Source: DATDCV01 sp036524155
Lineage (GTDB): Bacteria > Verrucomicrobiota > Verrucomicrobiia > Limisphaerales > UBA8199
Assembly: GCA_036524155.1 (NCBI GenBank)
Contig: DATDCV010000417.1
Coordinates: 1-23,288, forward strand
Direction: 5' to 3'
Length of the DNA: 23,288 nucleotides
Both the position numbers and the translations under genes were made by a program. Under the pieces are notes generated by a model. The model was not told where the DNA came from, searched no databases, and worked only from the letters and a program-made list of their open reading frames with translations. Shown one piece after another: positions 1 to 8,085 of this stretch. Every line of letters starts with the position of its first letter. Position 1 is the first letter of the stretch.

Positions 1-205
1 GCCGCATCGCGTCGTCCCAGGGAGTGGTGCCCTAGTTATTGCCCCCGGGAGAAGCTTCATAGGGCCGATCCCGCCGATTGACCTGCCAGATGCCGTTGGC
101 GCCATAGGTGTGGCCGGCACAACCGCTGCAGATCACGTGCGCCCAAAAAGCCTGGCCCGCATCGGAACCATCCAGCTTGCGGCCAATCTCCAGCGCTTCA
201 ACGAT
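1..205 (-). pseudogene. 3' remnant of a DUF4038-type (apiosidase-like) glycoside hydrolase
   Basis: Read on the minus strand from about 205 down to 1, the frame encodes a piece containing QAFWAHVICSGCAGHTYGAN and then GIWQVNRRDRPYEASPGG. I recognise this as the conserved GHTYGxxxIWQ block of DUF4038/apiosidase-like secreted glycoside hydrolases. The frame is stopped by TAG at 34-32, but past it the same frame continues GTTPWDDAMR. That is what the family normally has after a Trp in this place (NNWGTTPWDEA), so a TGG to TAG nonsense change fits. The upstream side loses similarity at about 200-208, where the 71-bp repeat begins, so the 5' part is missing. The remainder lies outside the window. 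The family call rests on remembered motif similarity only. Confidence 0.6.
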
Positions 206-207
206 CC

Positions 208-278
208 AGCAGCAGCGAGCCCCTCGGCACCGCCCAAATCATTAGCGCAGATTAGCGGAGATTAGCGGTCCCAGCCCC
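208..278. repeat. 71-bp direct repeat, left copy, with three tandem ATTAGCG decamers
   Basis: Bases 208-278 match 2934-3004 without gaps at 62 of 71 positions by hand count. The core at 241-270 is three near-identical decamers beginning ATTAGCG. Weaker similarity extends about 20 bases further left (around the shared cttca at 196-200 and 2919-2923). The two copies flank the Gly-rich beta-helix gene. The left copy abuts the broken glycoside-hydrolase frame. I see no transposase or terminal inverted repeats. Confidence 0.85.
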
Positions 279-550
279 CTCGTCCGTTTCCTTCTGTTTC
301 CGGGCTGGCTCCCCCAAACCGATAGCAGGTGATTGCCTCGGGTGAAGACGATCTTCAGACGTCCGGAGGCAATCTCAACCACCTCCCGGTGAAGCCACCG
401 GCTCCACGAATTTTCACGGCCGCACTTTGGGACACCACATACCCGGGAAGAAACACTCGTGCCGGCCTTATACGAACGGACAAGGCAGCCGACTTGCTTG
501 ACATTAGATGAGCAGTTCCTAACCTGACCTTCCAGAAGCAGAGGCTATTT
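279..550. other. Non-coding leader region of the beta-helix gene
   Basis: Together with the repeat to its left, this makes about 345 bases without a convincing gene. Two overlapping short open frames on opposite strands (329-511 and 355-573) have no recognisable motif and no ribosome-binding site. No confident promoter, riboswitch or terminator was found. A weak purine-rich stretch (agagg, about 540-544) precedes the GTG at 551. Confidence 0.4.
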
Positions 551-2455
551 GTGAGAACATTTTTGCGCTTCATTCAGCGAGCCTGTGTCCTGGGCACTTG
601 GTGCAGCCTTTTGCTCTCCACCAAGCCAGGTCACGCCGGTCTGGTTACTGTGACCACCCTGGCCGATAGTGGTTCCGGTTCATTGCGGGCTGCAATTTCC
701 GACGCCAGCCCCGGCGACACAATTTGTTTTGCCGTCGCCGGCACTATTACGAACCTGACCGGAGAATTGCTCATCCCCAAAGACCTGGAACTCCTCGGAC
801 CTGGTGCGAAAACTCTGGCGCTTAGCGGCAATGACTCAGTGCGTGTGCTCAATATTGCCAGCGGTGCTACGGTCAAGCTTTCGGGCCTGACGATTTGTGA
901 CGGGCACGCCAGGGACGGCGCGAAAGGGACAGATTCAGCGGCTCCGGGCTCGCCCGGTGAGGATGGCGGCGGCATCTACAATTCGGGCACACTCACGGTC
1001 ACGAACTGTACTATCGTCCGGTGCCGCAGCGGTAATGGCGGTGCAGGCTTTGGCGGCTCGTTCCCTGGTACCGCAGGCAGCAGTGAAGGAGGACCGGGCG
1101 GAAATGGGGGCGGCATCTATAACGCCGGAATGTTGGTGCTCGTCAATTGCAATGTTCTGACGAATTCGAGTGGACGGGGTGGAAGCGGAGGATCGCCTCT
1201 GAGCGGTGGTTTGCCCGGCTCTCGCGGCGGGAGCGGCGGCACCGCTGGTGGAATCTATGACGTTGGCGTGCTAAGCCTGATCGGTTGCACCCTGGGCTAT
1301 AACCATGCTGGGGCCGGAGGCGCGGGCGGGCGCGGTGGCGTTGGCAGCGACAGCCCCGCCGATGGAGGGTCGGGCGGTCCTGGAGGCAACGGCGGGTTTG
1401 GTGGTGCTCTGTATGCTCAGACGACTCCGTCACTAGTATCTTGCACCGTGTTCGGGAACACCGCCGGGGCAGGTGGCTCAGGTGGTGCAGGCGGCACTGG
1501 CGCAGACGGATCATTTCCGGTTGGCACAGGCCCTGGCGGGAATGGCGGCTTTGGCGGAGACGCAGGTTCTGGGGGCGACGGCGGCGGGGTGTACTCTTCC
1601 GGCGGGATCCAGTCGACAGCCTGTACCATCGCTGGTAACTCAGCCGGGCCCGGCGGGAATGGAGGACCAGGAGGCGCTGGTGGGTTCAGTAGCCGTACCG
1701 GGGGCGGAGACGGTGGCAATGGCGGCAACGGCGGCAACGGCGGGAGTGGCGGTGGAGTTGGCAGTTGGAGCGGCTCATCAATGCAGAATGTTCTCGCCGC
1801 TGCCAATACTGCCGGCCCAAGCGGAAGCCCCGGCGCGGGCGGAGCCGCGGGAAGTGGCAGTCCCCGCGGTGCCACTGGGCTTACCGGCTCCGGCGGCTCG
1901 GCTGGCTCTGGCCCCGACCTCCTCGGCGGTTTCACCTCCAACGGGCACAACCTCGTCGGTCTGGACGCAGGCAATTCCGGTTTCATCCATGGCGTCTCAG
2001 GCGACCTCGTCGGGTCCTCTGCACCGCTCGACCCGTTGCTTGCGCCCCTGGCCAACAGGGGAGGCCTCACCCTTACCTGTGCGCTGCTGCCGGGAAGCCC
2101 GGCGCTCGACGCGGGCGACGATTCCTTGCTGGCCGCGCCTTGGAATCTCCTCACCGACCAGCGCGGCGTCCCTCGACTCTGCCTCGCTCATGTCGATATA
2201 GGAGCCTTTGAGCTGGGCCAGGCTTCAACGCCTTTCCTCGTCGCGGCTGGAGCCGACGAAATGACAGGCGCTCCCAAACTGAGTCTCACAAACCTGCCGG
2301 GCGCCAGTCTGACAGTCCTGGCTACAACGAACGCTTCTCTGCCTGTCTCGAGCTGGACCATTGTCGGTGCAATGCCCGAAGTCGCTCCAGGCCAATTTGA
2401 ATTTGTTGATCCTGCCGCCTTCCCTTTCCGCTTTTATCGGCTCTGCTCGCCCTAG
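551..2455 (+). CDS. Secreted Gly-rich right-handed beta-helix protein with choice-of-anchor-Q-like region
   Basis: This is a 634-aa protein starting at GTG, chosen because it is followed directly by an export signal (basic start MRTFLRFIQR, hydrophobic stretch, processing near residues 28-30). Residues 31-120 carry the SGSLRAAISDA...GDTI opening common in parallel beta-helix proteins. Residues 138-425 hold six rung units of the form GGGIYNSGTLTVTNCTI, each followed by a Gly/Ser/Asn-rich loop, spaced 46-60 residues apart. Residues 450-560 match the choice-of-anchor-Q pattern (NGHNLVG, GDLVGSSAPLDPLLAPLANR, LLPGSPALDAGD, DQRGVPR, VDIGAFEL). The last 70 residues form a small C-terminal domain ending FRFYRL that resembles tails of other verrucomicrobial exported proteins. 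The likely location is the cell surface or outside the cell; the function is unknown. No catalytic residues are evident. A long Pro-rich frame on the other strand is a shadow. Confidence 0.85.
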   Translation: MRTFLRFIQRACVLGTWCSLLLSTKPGHAGLVTVTTLADSGSGSLRAAISDASPGDTICFAVAGTITNLTGELLIPKDLELLGPGAKTLALSGNDSVRVLNIASGATVKLSGLTICDGHARDGAKGTDSAAPGSPGEDGGGIYNSGTLTVTNCTIVRCRSGNGGAGFGGSFPGTAGSSEGGPGGNGGGIYNAGMLVLVNCNVLTNSSGRGGSGGSPLSGGLPGSRGGSGGTAGGIYDVGVLSLIGCTLGYNHAGAGGAGGRGGVGSDSPADGGSGGPGGNGGFGGALYAQTTPSLVSCTVFGNTAGAGGSGGAGGTGADGSFPVGTGPGGNGGFGGDAGSGGDGGGVYSSGGIQSTACTIAGNSAGPGGNGGPGGAGGFSSRTGGGDGGNGGNGGNGGSGGGVGSWSGSSMQNVLAAANTAGPSGSPGAGGAAGSGSPRGATGLTGSGGSAGSGPDLLGGFTSNGHNLVGLDAGNSGFIHGVSGDLVGSSAPLDPLLAPLANRGGLTLTCALLPGSPALDAGDDSLLAAPWNLLTDQRGVPRLCLAHVDIGAFELGQASTPFLVAAGADEMTGAPKLSLTNLPGASLTVLATTNASLPVSSWTIVGAMPEVAPGQFEFVDPAAFPFRFYRLCSP

Positions 2456-2933
2456 CACAACCTCTTTTGCCATGTCGGTCTCGGTCCTGACACAGGTCTG
2501 AACCTTTTCTTGCTCCCTCCGGTTTAAGTCTGACATTCCGTCGGGCATTTTGCATTCTTGCGAGGTCTCGTGCAGACGCCGTTCCCAGCTAATCTGGGGC
2601 ACCCGAATGAGCGAAACCCCGATCGCGTGTCCGAATTGCAGCCAGAGTATTTCCATCACCGGCACCTTCAATCCCAACTCCTCCCCAACCAACGGCCCAG
2701 CCAACACGATTACGGGCGCAGCTCCAGAGAAGAACCTCTATCCCTGGTTCGAAAACAAAGCACCAGCCTCTTTGTGATCAAAGAGCAAGTGTGCTCACTA
2801 TTTATACCTCCGCCGCTAACTCCGTTTCTTTCGACAAGATCGGGCTCGGGACAAAGTACGTGCACATCTCGCGCCGCGGCTAGCACAGGCCCCTCTTTGC
2901 AGTCGCGCAACTCCTGTGCTTCAGCCATCCGGC
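2456..2933. other. Intergenic region between the beta-helix gene and the right repeat
   Basis: From 2456 to 3152 about 700 bases separate the beta-helix gene from the broken permease. Apart from a doubtful small frame with a CPNC motif (2607-2777), the 71-bp repeat (2934-3004) and a short repeat near 3064, I recognise nothing. Several frames are open for 60-160 codons on both strands, but they show no family motifs or export signals and are probably chance frames in GC-rich DNA. Confidence 0.4.
2607..2777 (+). CDS. Doubtful 56-aa protein with CPNC (half zinc-ribbon) start
   Basis: The frame from ATG 2607 gives a 56-residue peptide starting MSETPIACPNCSQSISITG. A CPNC pair close to the N-terminus is typical of short zinc-ribbon leaders, but the second Cys pair that would complete a zinc site is absent. 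There is no clear ribosome-binding site. The remainder (Asn/Pro-rich, then YPWFENK) matches nothing I know. It could be the broken front of a zinc-ribbon protein or simply a chance frame. Confidence 0.2.
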   Translation: MSETPIACPNCSQSISITGTFNPNSSPTNGPANTITGAAPEKNLYPWFENKAPASL

Positions 2934-3004
2934 AGCAGCAGCGAGCCCCTCGGTACCACCCATGCCATTAGCGCAGATTAGGGAAGATTAGCGGTCCCAA
3001 CCCT
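2934..3004. repeat. 71-bp direct repeat, right copy
   Basis: This is the same orientation and element as 208-278, offset by 2726 bases, with 9 mismatches in 71. The triple decamer core lies at 2967-2996; its middle unit has two changes (attaggga in place of attagcgg). It sits between the beta-helix gene and the broken permease gene. Confidence 0.85.
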
Positions 3005-3063
3005 TCGCATCGAGACACTCTCGCCAACACAATTCATCGCGTGCCATAAACTGGGCTAGTGTC

Positions 3064-3084
3064 AGGTCATCCCTAACGGGATTT
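3064..3084. repeat. 21-bp short repeat (AGGTCATCCCT...GATTT), copy 1
   Basis: The stretch aggtcatccctaacgggatt plus one t matches 6819-6839 at 18 of 21 positions. Both copies lie in intergenic DNA just past the 3' end of a gene (the broken permease here, the propeller protein there). The role is unknown; it may be a fragment of a dispersed intergenic element. Confidence 0.5.
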
Positions 3085-3152
3085 CCCGAGCAGAGCAGGT
3101 GTCAACGGTGGACCCTGCGCGTGCTTCGAGCACGCCGCGGGCAGAACCGGGT

Positions 3153-4372
3153 CTACCGCAACGGTTCCTGCCCGTTGATCCGTTGGAAGACGCGGCGCCG
3201 CGCGTACAGCATCAGGCCCAAACGCAGCAGCAAGATCACTCCTGTGAGCCCGTAGGAGGCAAGCCAATCCAACGGTGAGAACTGCGTCGGCGGCGATGGC
3301 TTGAGGTAGGCATGGAGGACCACGGTCGCTAAGAAACGAACCAGGCCCATCGCGCCGTCGGCCAGGCCAACCGTCCAGAGGATGGCGCTGGTTTGATTGC
3401 GTGCGGTCAGGCCAAACCAGAGGCCCACCCAGGCCATGGTCAGCAGCCCGAGCAGCAAACTGGCGAGATTCAAGCTGAGCAAGACGAGCGCCTGGAGTGA
3501 CCAGGGTGGGAGGAGCGGAGGGCTTTTATCCAGTACCCAATAGGCAAAGTGAAGGCCAACCGCGCTGGCCAGCATCAGAAGGAACGGTCGACGGATCAAA
3601 TGCCTCAGGCCGGCAAACTGGGCCGAGAGGACCGTCTGGGCACCGACAGGGGTGGCCAGAAGCGCCTCGAGAACGCCGCCGCGACGGGCTTGGATGAAAA
3701 ACCGGCTGGCCACCCAGGCCAGGAGGCAGCTCGTGATCAGGGTGCAGATCAGGTTGAACGCCGAGTAATAGGCCATGAGTCGCCAGTTTCCCAGTCTGTA
3801 CAAGAAGAATTGCGTCCACGGACAAAGCACCATGGCGGTGGCCGCGATCCAAAGCGCCCGCTTCAGCCCCGGCTGGCGTTGCACCAGCCAGGCGATTGGC
3901 GCACTGTCACCCACCCGGAGCCGGTGAGCGAGCACCGACCGCGCCGCTTCGACGCGGTCGGCAGTTGTGGACTCGCGCCGCAGCGAGCGCCGCAGGCCGT
4001 AGCTGGCGGCGGCTAGGAACAGCCAGGCCATTAACTGACCTGCGAGCAGCGCGAACCAAAACTCACCGGGGTGGGTGTGGCACGGGTAGTCCCGGCCTCC
4101 AAGCAGCGCCGCCAGCGGACTGGCGATCTTCAGTTTGGGCAGCGCTTCGGGTCCGATCGTGGCAGGCAGCCGCAGCAGCAGAGCAAAAATGCCGCCACTC
4201 CGATCGCGATAAAGGTGTCGGGCCCGGTCACTCCCCCCCAGGCTCCGGAGCCCACCAACTGCGGCAAACAGATGAGCACTCCCACCAAAGCCAGCACGGA
4301 CCGGCTCCAGTACGTGGCCCGGCCCCGCGCCCGGCCGCGCAATTCCCGCTCGAGAATAGGCAGAAAGGTCAT
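3153..4372 (-). pseudogene. ABC-2-like permease gene, frameshifted with apparent internal deletion
   Basis: On the minus strand, ATG 4372 begins MTFLPILERELRGRARGRAT followed by a hydrophobic segment ending LLCCCGCL, a typical start of a multi-spanning ABC-2-type permease. At about 4170-4160 this frame becomes irrelevant and soon stops. The adjacent frame takes over with LPKLKIASPLAALLGGRDYP and runs to TAG 3153. This second part includes several strong membrane segments (for example LFLAAASYGL, LLLGLLTMAWVGLWFGL, LTGVILLLRLGLMLYARR). In relatives as I recall them, the CCC stretch is followed by a SSERREGTLGLLxLTR block and roughly 100 further residues before PKLKIASP. These are missing, so a deletion of non-triplet size fits better than a single-base slip. 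No ABC ATPase gene is adjacent. The domain order is seen directly; the deletion size is inferred. Confidence 0.65.
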
Positions 4373-4731
4373 CGCCTCGCTGCCGGCTCCGGGCCGGGTA
4401 TTTTGAGCCGCTGACGCCCAACCGAACGATTCTCAGGGACCCGGTATCCGGTTCCGCACATCCTGGCCGGATATTGGCCAGCACCACGAAGGTGTCAAGG
4501 GAATGCCACGTTTGTCGCGACGGACCCGCTGCATCCCGTCCGAACTAGTTTGGCAAGCGGCGTGCCGAGAGGTGAGATAGTGTTCGGACCGTTGCCACGG
4601 ACGCGGGAAAACCCAGCCGCGGAACGCCATTCCCCTGATTGGGTGATTTTGTTTTTACGCGGCCCTGATTCCTGATACGCTGCGCTGAGCTTGCTGCTAG
4701 CGTTCGCAGCGGCAGCCTAAGATGGAAACGT
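4373..4731. other. Divergent intergenic region between broken permease and propeller gene
   Basis: About 360 bases lie between the starts of two divergently oriented genes and should hold both promoters. An AT-richer patch at 4636-4660 stands out, but I could not fix convincing -35/-10 pairs. No coding motif is seen in either strand; the minus-strand frame 4433-4630 has no recognisable content. Confidence 0.35.
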
Positions 4732-6762
4732 ATGAAGCGACTGCGCTTTTCCGCCGCCACCTCACACACTGCCCTGTGTAGCATTTCACTGATTCTGGCT
4801 GGCTTTCTCAAACCGCTTAGCTGTTGCGCCGACTCAGCCTCGTTGTCGGGAGATTGGCCGACCTACGGCAATGGACAGGCGCACTCGGGCTATTTCCCTG
4901 GAACCGTTAACGGTCTTCCCTTTGTTTATAAGTGGAAGGCGCCTATGCCGAACTCGCACATCAACCAGGCTGCCATCGGCGGCGGGAGGGTGTTTGTCAC
5001 CACCGGTTGGTATTATGGCGCGATGTCCCTGATAGCTCTCGATGCCGGCACAGGGCAGCCATTATGGACCAACTATCTTGGAAACCCTTACGCCATCAAC
5101 CCGCCGACCTATGATCAGGGCTCGGTTTACGTTCAGCAATCGGATGACTTTAGTCCGAGGGTCTTTAGTTTCGACGCCGCCACCGGTGCCACCAATTGGT
5201 CAACGTCTTACAGGGCGCAAGCCCACGCTTACATGGCCCCGATCGTTGCCGGCGGGACGCTTTTTACCGGGACTGGGCTGTACGTGGATTTGGCGGGATA
5301 CAACCAAGCGAGTGGCGCCTTACAGTTTGATGTCCCATTGATCGGCAATGGCTGCAGCCAGTGGACCCCAGCTTATCATGGCGGCGAAGTTTATACCTGG
5401 GTGAACGGTTTTTTTTCCGAGCATAACCCGTTTACCGGCAGCCGGAACTGGACACTGACCAATGCGACCCAAAACGAGTTCCTGTATTCAATGGACCGCA
5501 CCTTGGCCGTCGCCGGTGGCCGCGCGTACTTCACCAGCACGTCCAAACTGATGGCGGTGGATTTGACGCTCCGCCAGAACCTCTGGTCCATTGACGGCCC
5601 CTTCAGCGGCACGCCTGCCGTGGCCAACGGCCGTGTGTACGCCATCTCCAACGGGGTCGTGGCCGCCTACACAACCGACGGCGCCAGCCTAAGTACGTTT
5701 CGAGGCACCAACGGCAGCTCGTTCTCCGGGGAACTGATCGTTACGGATGATGCGTTTATGGTGGCCGGCAGCTATGGGGTCTATGTGTTCAAACTGTCCG
5801 ATGCCAGCGTCCAACAGTATATTAGCAGCTCCAGGCCGTACCCACCCTATGCCTACTACAGTTCCACGATCAGCCTGGCCAATAACACCCTCTATATCGC
5901 CAGCGGCGACGGCAACCTGTATGCCCACTCCGCCGAGAACCTGTTGAAGTTCACTATCGACAGCACCGGGGGCGCCTACGGCAGCCCCTCACCGGATCCC
6001 TACGGAGCAAATTATGTGCTGGCTAATTCGACGGTAACCAACACAGTGACGTCGCCTTTCGCGGGTCTCACCGGCATTCGTTACGTTGTCACCGGCTGGA
6101 CCGGAACCGGCAGCGTCCCGCCCGTCGGCACCGGGAACGCCGTCCGCTTTCTCGCCACCAATGACTCATCCCTCCGGTGGAATTGGCAAACCCAATACTG
6201 GCTCAATGCGTCCACGGTCTCTTCCGGGTGGCTCAATGTCACCAACGACTGGTTTGACGCGGGCACTATTCTAAGCATCACGGCCACGCCATCCAACTAC
6301 TATCACTTCGTTGGCTGGTCCAACGACCTTTCCGGAACGAGTCAAACGGCTCAGCTAGTCATGAATGGTCCGCGCCAGGTGACCGCAACCTTCGACGCTA
6401 ACCTGGTCACCAATAACGTACCGCAATGGTGGCTCGCGTATTATGGGATTCCCACCACCGATGCCGGTGCGCTGGCCGACAACGACGGGGATGGTTTCGC
6501 GAACTGGAAGGAATATCGCGCCGGAACAGATCCCACCAATGCCGCGTCAGCGCTGCGGCTCACAATGAGGCGCTCGTACGACCAGTTGATTTTGGGCTGG
6601 CCGAGCTTGTACGGCCAGCGCTATCGACTCCTGTTCAGCACTAACCTGAACGACGGATTCTCCATTCCTTTCGCCACTAATATCTACGCTTATTCCTCAT
6701 TCACGGAGTACTGGTTCTGGCCTTCCACGAACCAGGCGTTTTTCCGGCTGCAGATCGAGTAA
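4732..6762 (+). CDS. Secreted PQQ-like beta-propeller protein with InlB-like and Ca-binding modules
   Basis: This 676-aa protein has an export signal (MKRLRF..., hydrophobic core about residues 12-26, processing near residues 32-34). Residues 40-400 are propeller blades of the PQQ-binding-like type, shown by repeated blocks such as GGRVFVTTG...LIALDAGTGQPLWT, VFSFDAATGATNW, VANGRVYAIS and NNTLYIASGDGNLYA. Residues 405-555 resemble InlB B-type repeats (GWTGTGSVPP, then GTILSITATPSNYYHFVGWS followed by a VTATF strand). Residues 565-603 are a linker with DNDGDGFANWKEYRAGTDP, an acidic calcium-loop motif. The last 65 residues (YRLLFSTNLND...FFRLQ) are a C-terminal domain like that of the beta-helix protein. 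It is probably exported; the ligand and role are unknown. PQQ binding itself is not implied. Confidence 0.88.
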   Translation: MKRLRFSAATSHTALCSISLILAGFLKPLSCCADSASLSGDWPTYGNGQAHSGYFPGTVNGLPFVYKWKAPMPNSHINQAAIGGGRVFVTTGWYYGAMSLIALDAGTGQPLWTNYLGNPYAINPPTYDQGSVYVQQSDDFSPRVFSFDAATGATNWSTSYRAQAHAYMAPIVAGGTLFTGTGLYVDLAGYNQASGALQFDVPLIGNGCSQWTPAYHGGEVYTWVNGFFSEHNPFTGSRNWTLTNATQNEFLYSMDRTLAVAGGRAYFTSTSKLMAVDLTLRQNLWSIDGPFSGTPAVANGRVYAISNGVVAAYTTDGASLSTFRGTNGSSFSGELIVTDDAFMVAGSYGVYVFKLSDASVQQYISSSRPYPPYAYYSSTISLANNTLYIASGDGNLYAHSAENLLKFTIDSTGGAYGSPSPDPYGANYVLANSTVTNTVTSPFAGLTGIRYVVTGWTGTGSVPPVGTGNAVRFLATNDSSLRWNWQTQYWLNASTVSSGWLNVTNDWFDAGTILSITATPSNYYHFVGWSNDLSGTSQTAQLVMNGPRQVTATFDANLVTNNVPQWWLAYYGIPTTDAGALADNDGDGFANWKEYRAGTDPTNAASALRLTMRRSYDQLILGWPSLYGQRYRLLFSTNLNDGFSIPFATNIYAYSSFTEYWFWPSTNQAFFRLQIE

Positions 6763-7026
6763 CAGGCTGATTCGCTTCGGCGCGACGAGCTCAGGCTCGT
6801 TTGCCCTGGGCGACTATTAGGTCATCCCTGGCGTGATTTCAGACGGGGAGAGGGAGAGAAGATCTGGGGGTGGCTTTACCCAGGGTGGCGCTCGTGCCTC
6901 GCTTACTTCCGCCTTCGCACGCGGCTTGGAATCGGGCTTGCAAAGGTCGGTTGCGCGTGCAAAATAGCGTCCGAATCCCGGACAGTATTACCGGCAGCGG
7001 GGTTGTGCCCAAGAAAGGATTGCGCG
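6763..7026. other. Intergenic region with fragments of a short repeat element
   Basis: Two related fragments occur: ggctcgtttgccctgggcg (about 6794-6812) and tttacccagggtggcgctcg (about 6875-6894). Between them lies a copy (6819-6839) of the short repeat at 3064. The self-complementary CCCTGGG/CCCAGGG cores suggest a decayed palindromic intergenic element. The final part, with aaagga at 7014-7019, serves the nuclease gene as ribosome-binding site. Confidence 0.4.
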
Positions 7027-7998
7027 ATGAAGAAACTCAAATTCATTTGTTGTACGCTTTCGGTGGCGGTCTGCTTGTGCGTAGGAAACGCGTGGGGATG
7101 GAATGGGACGGGGCACATGACGGTGGCCGAGCTGGCGTGGCGCGCGATGTCGAAGGGCGAGCGGAAGGCGGTTTCGCAGCTTCTGAGGAACCACCCGCAT
7201 TATACGGAGTTGCTGGAGGCGGAGTTGGTTGCGGGTGTGGATCATGATGAGTGGGTGTTCCTGCGGGCCGCGACGTGGCCCGATTTGGTGCGGCCGGCTG
7301 CGCCCGGCAAACCGGCCAAGCCCGAATATATCACCCGGTACCATAGGCCCGATTGGCATTATGTTGACCTGCCCTACATCCTGCCGGCGGACCGGGCCAC
7401 GATCGACCCCGCGGCGCATCAACCTCCGGTTACGAATGCGGTGGAACGACTGACGGCGATGGAGGCCGAGCTGAGGTCGACAACAGCGGATGTGACGAAT
7501 CGCGCGATTGCGTTGTGCTGGTATCTGCATCTGCTGGGCGATGTGCACCAGCCGCTGCATTGCACGTCGTGGTTTTCGCCGGAATTCCCGGGGGATAACG
7601 GCGATTCGGGTGGGAACGGGGTGGCGATCAAGCCGCATTCTGCGCCGATGAAGCTGCATTCGTTCTGGGATGAGCTGCTTGGGACGGGTGGGAGCTATAC
7701 ATTCATTGATCACACGGCGGACACGATCGAGACGAACCCGTTGCTCGCCAAGGCAAAGCTGAAGGAATTGAAGAAGAACAAGACGTATCAATCGTGGGCG
7801 GAGGAGAGTTTTACGTACGCCGGCGCGTTCGCGTATCTGGATGGCGAGCTCGAACACGCCAAATATCACGAGCACATTACGGCGGCGGAAGTGCCGGATC
7901 TGAATTCGAACTACGAGGACAATGCCCGGACGCTGGCGCAGCGGCGCATCGCAGCGGCGGGAATCCGGCTCGGGCGGGAATTGAAGCAGATTTTCTGA
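7027..7998 (+). CDS. Exported S1/P1-family nuclease
   Basis: This 323-aa protein starts at ATG 7027, chosen over a frame opening 24 bases earlier because aaagga stands 7 bases before it and the export signal begins there. S1/P1 enzymes are zinc-dependent, single-strand-specific nucleases or 3'-nucleotidases. The signal peptide ends ...NAWG, and cleavage there would free Trp25. That residue would fill the place of the mature N-terminal Trp that binds zinc in this family. Other visible zinc-ligand motifs are GTGH (His30), RPDWHYVD, the hallmark LHLLGDVHQPLH, and LHSFWDELL. The length is slightly above the usual mature size of about 270-290 residues. Likely periplasmic or secreted, for scavenging phosphate or nucleosides from nucleic acid. 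It appears to be a single gene with its own promoter. Confidence 0.93.
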   Translation: MKKLKFICCTLSVAVCLCVGNAWGWNGTGHMTVAELAWRAMSKGERKAVSQLLRNHPHYTELLEAELVAGVDHDEWVFLRAATWPDLVRPAAPGKPAKPEYITRYHRPDWHYVDLPYILPADRATIDPAAHQPPVTNAVERLTAMEAELRSTTADVTNRAIALCWYLHLLGDVHQPLHCTSWFSPEFPGDNGDSGGNGVAIKPHSAPMKLHSFWDELLGTGGSYTFIDHTADTIETNPLLAKAKLKELKKNKTYQSWAEESFTYAGAFAYLDGELEHAKYHEHITAAEVPDLNSNYEDNARTLAQRRIAAAGIRLGRELKQIF

Positions 7999-8085
7999 GC
8001 CACCCGCCGTCGCCTGGCGGCTATGGCGCGGCAGGCCCGCCTTCAAACGGTGGCTTCGGCGCGGTCACGGACACTCTGACTTATT

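Noticed and set aside
241..270. Possible CRISPR-like or tandem array (three ATTAGCG decamers)
   Set aside because: Only three units without spacers, and the block recurs as part of a larger 71-bp repeat at 2934-3004.
1417..2154. 245-codon Pro-rich open frame on the minus strand
   Set aside because: It is the mirror of Gly codons of the beta-helix gene; Pro/Ala/Ser runs arise from GGC/GGN read backwards. It has no export signal or family motif.
6988..8046. 352-codon Arg-rich open frame on the minus strand across the nuclease gene
   Set aside because: The plus strand encodes a clear S1/P1 nuclease with all hallmark motifs; the antisense frame is a GC-driven shadow.
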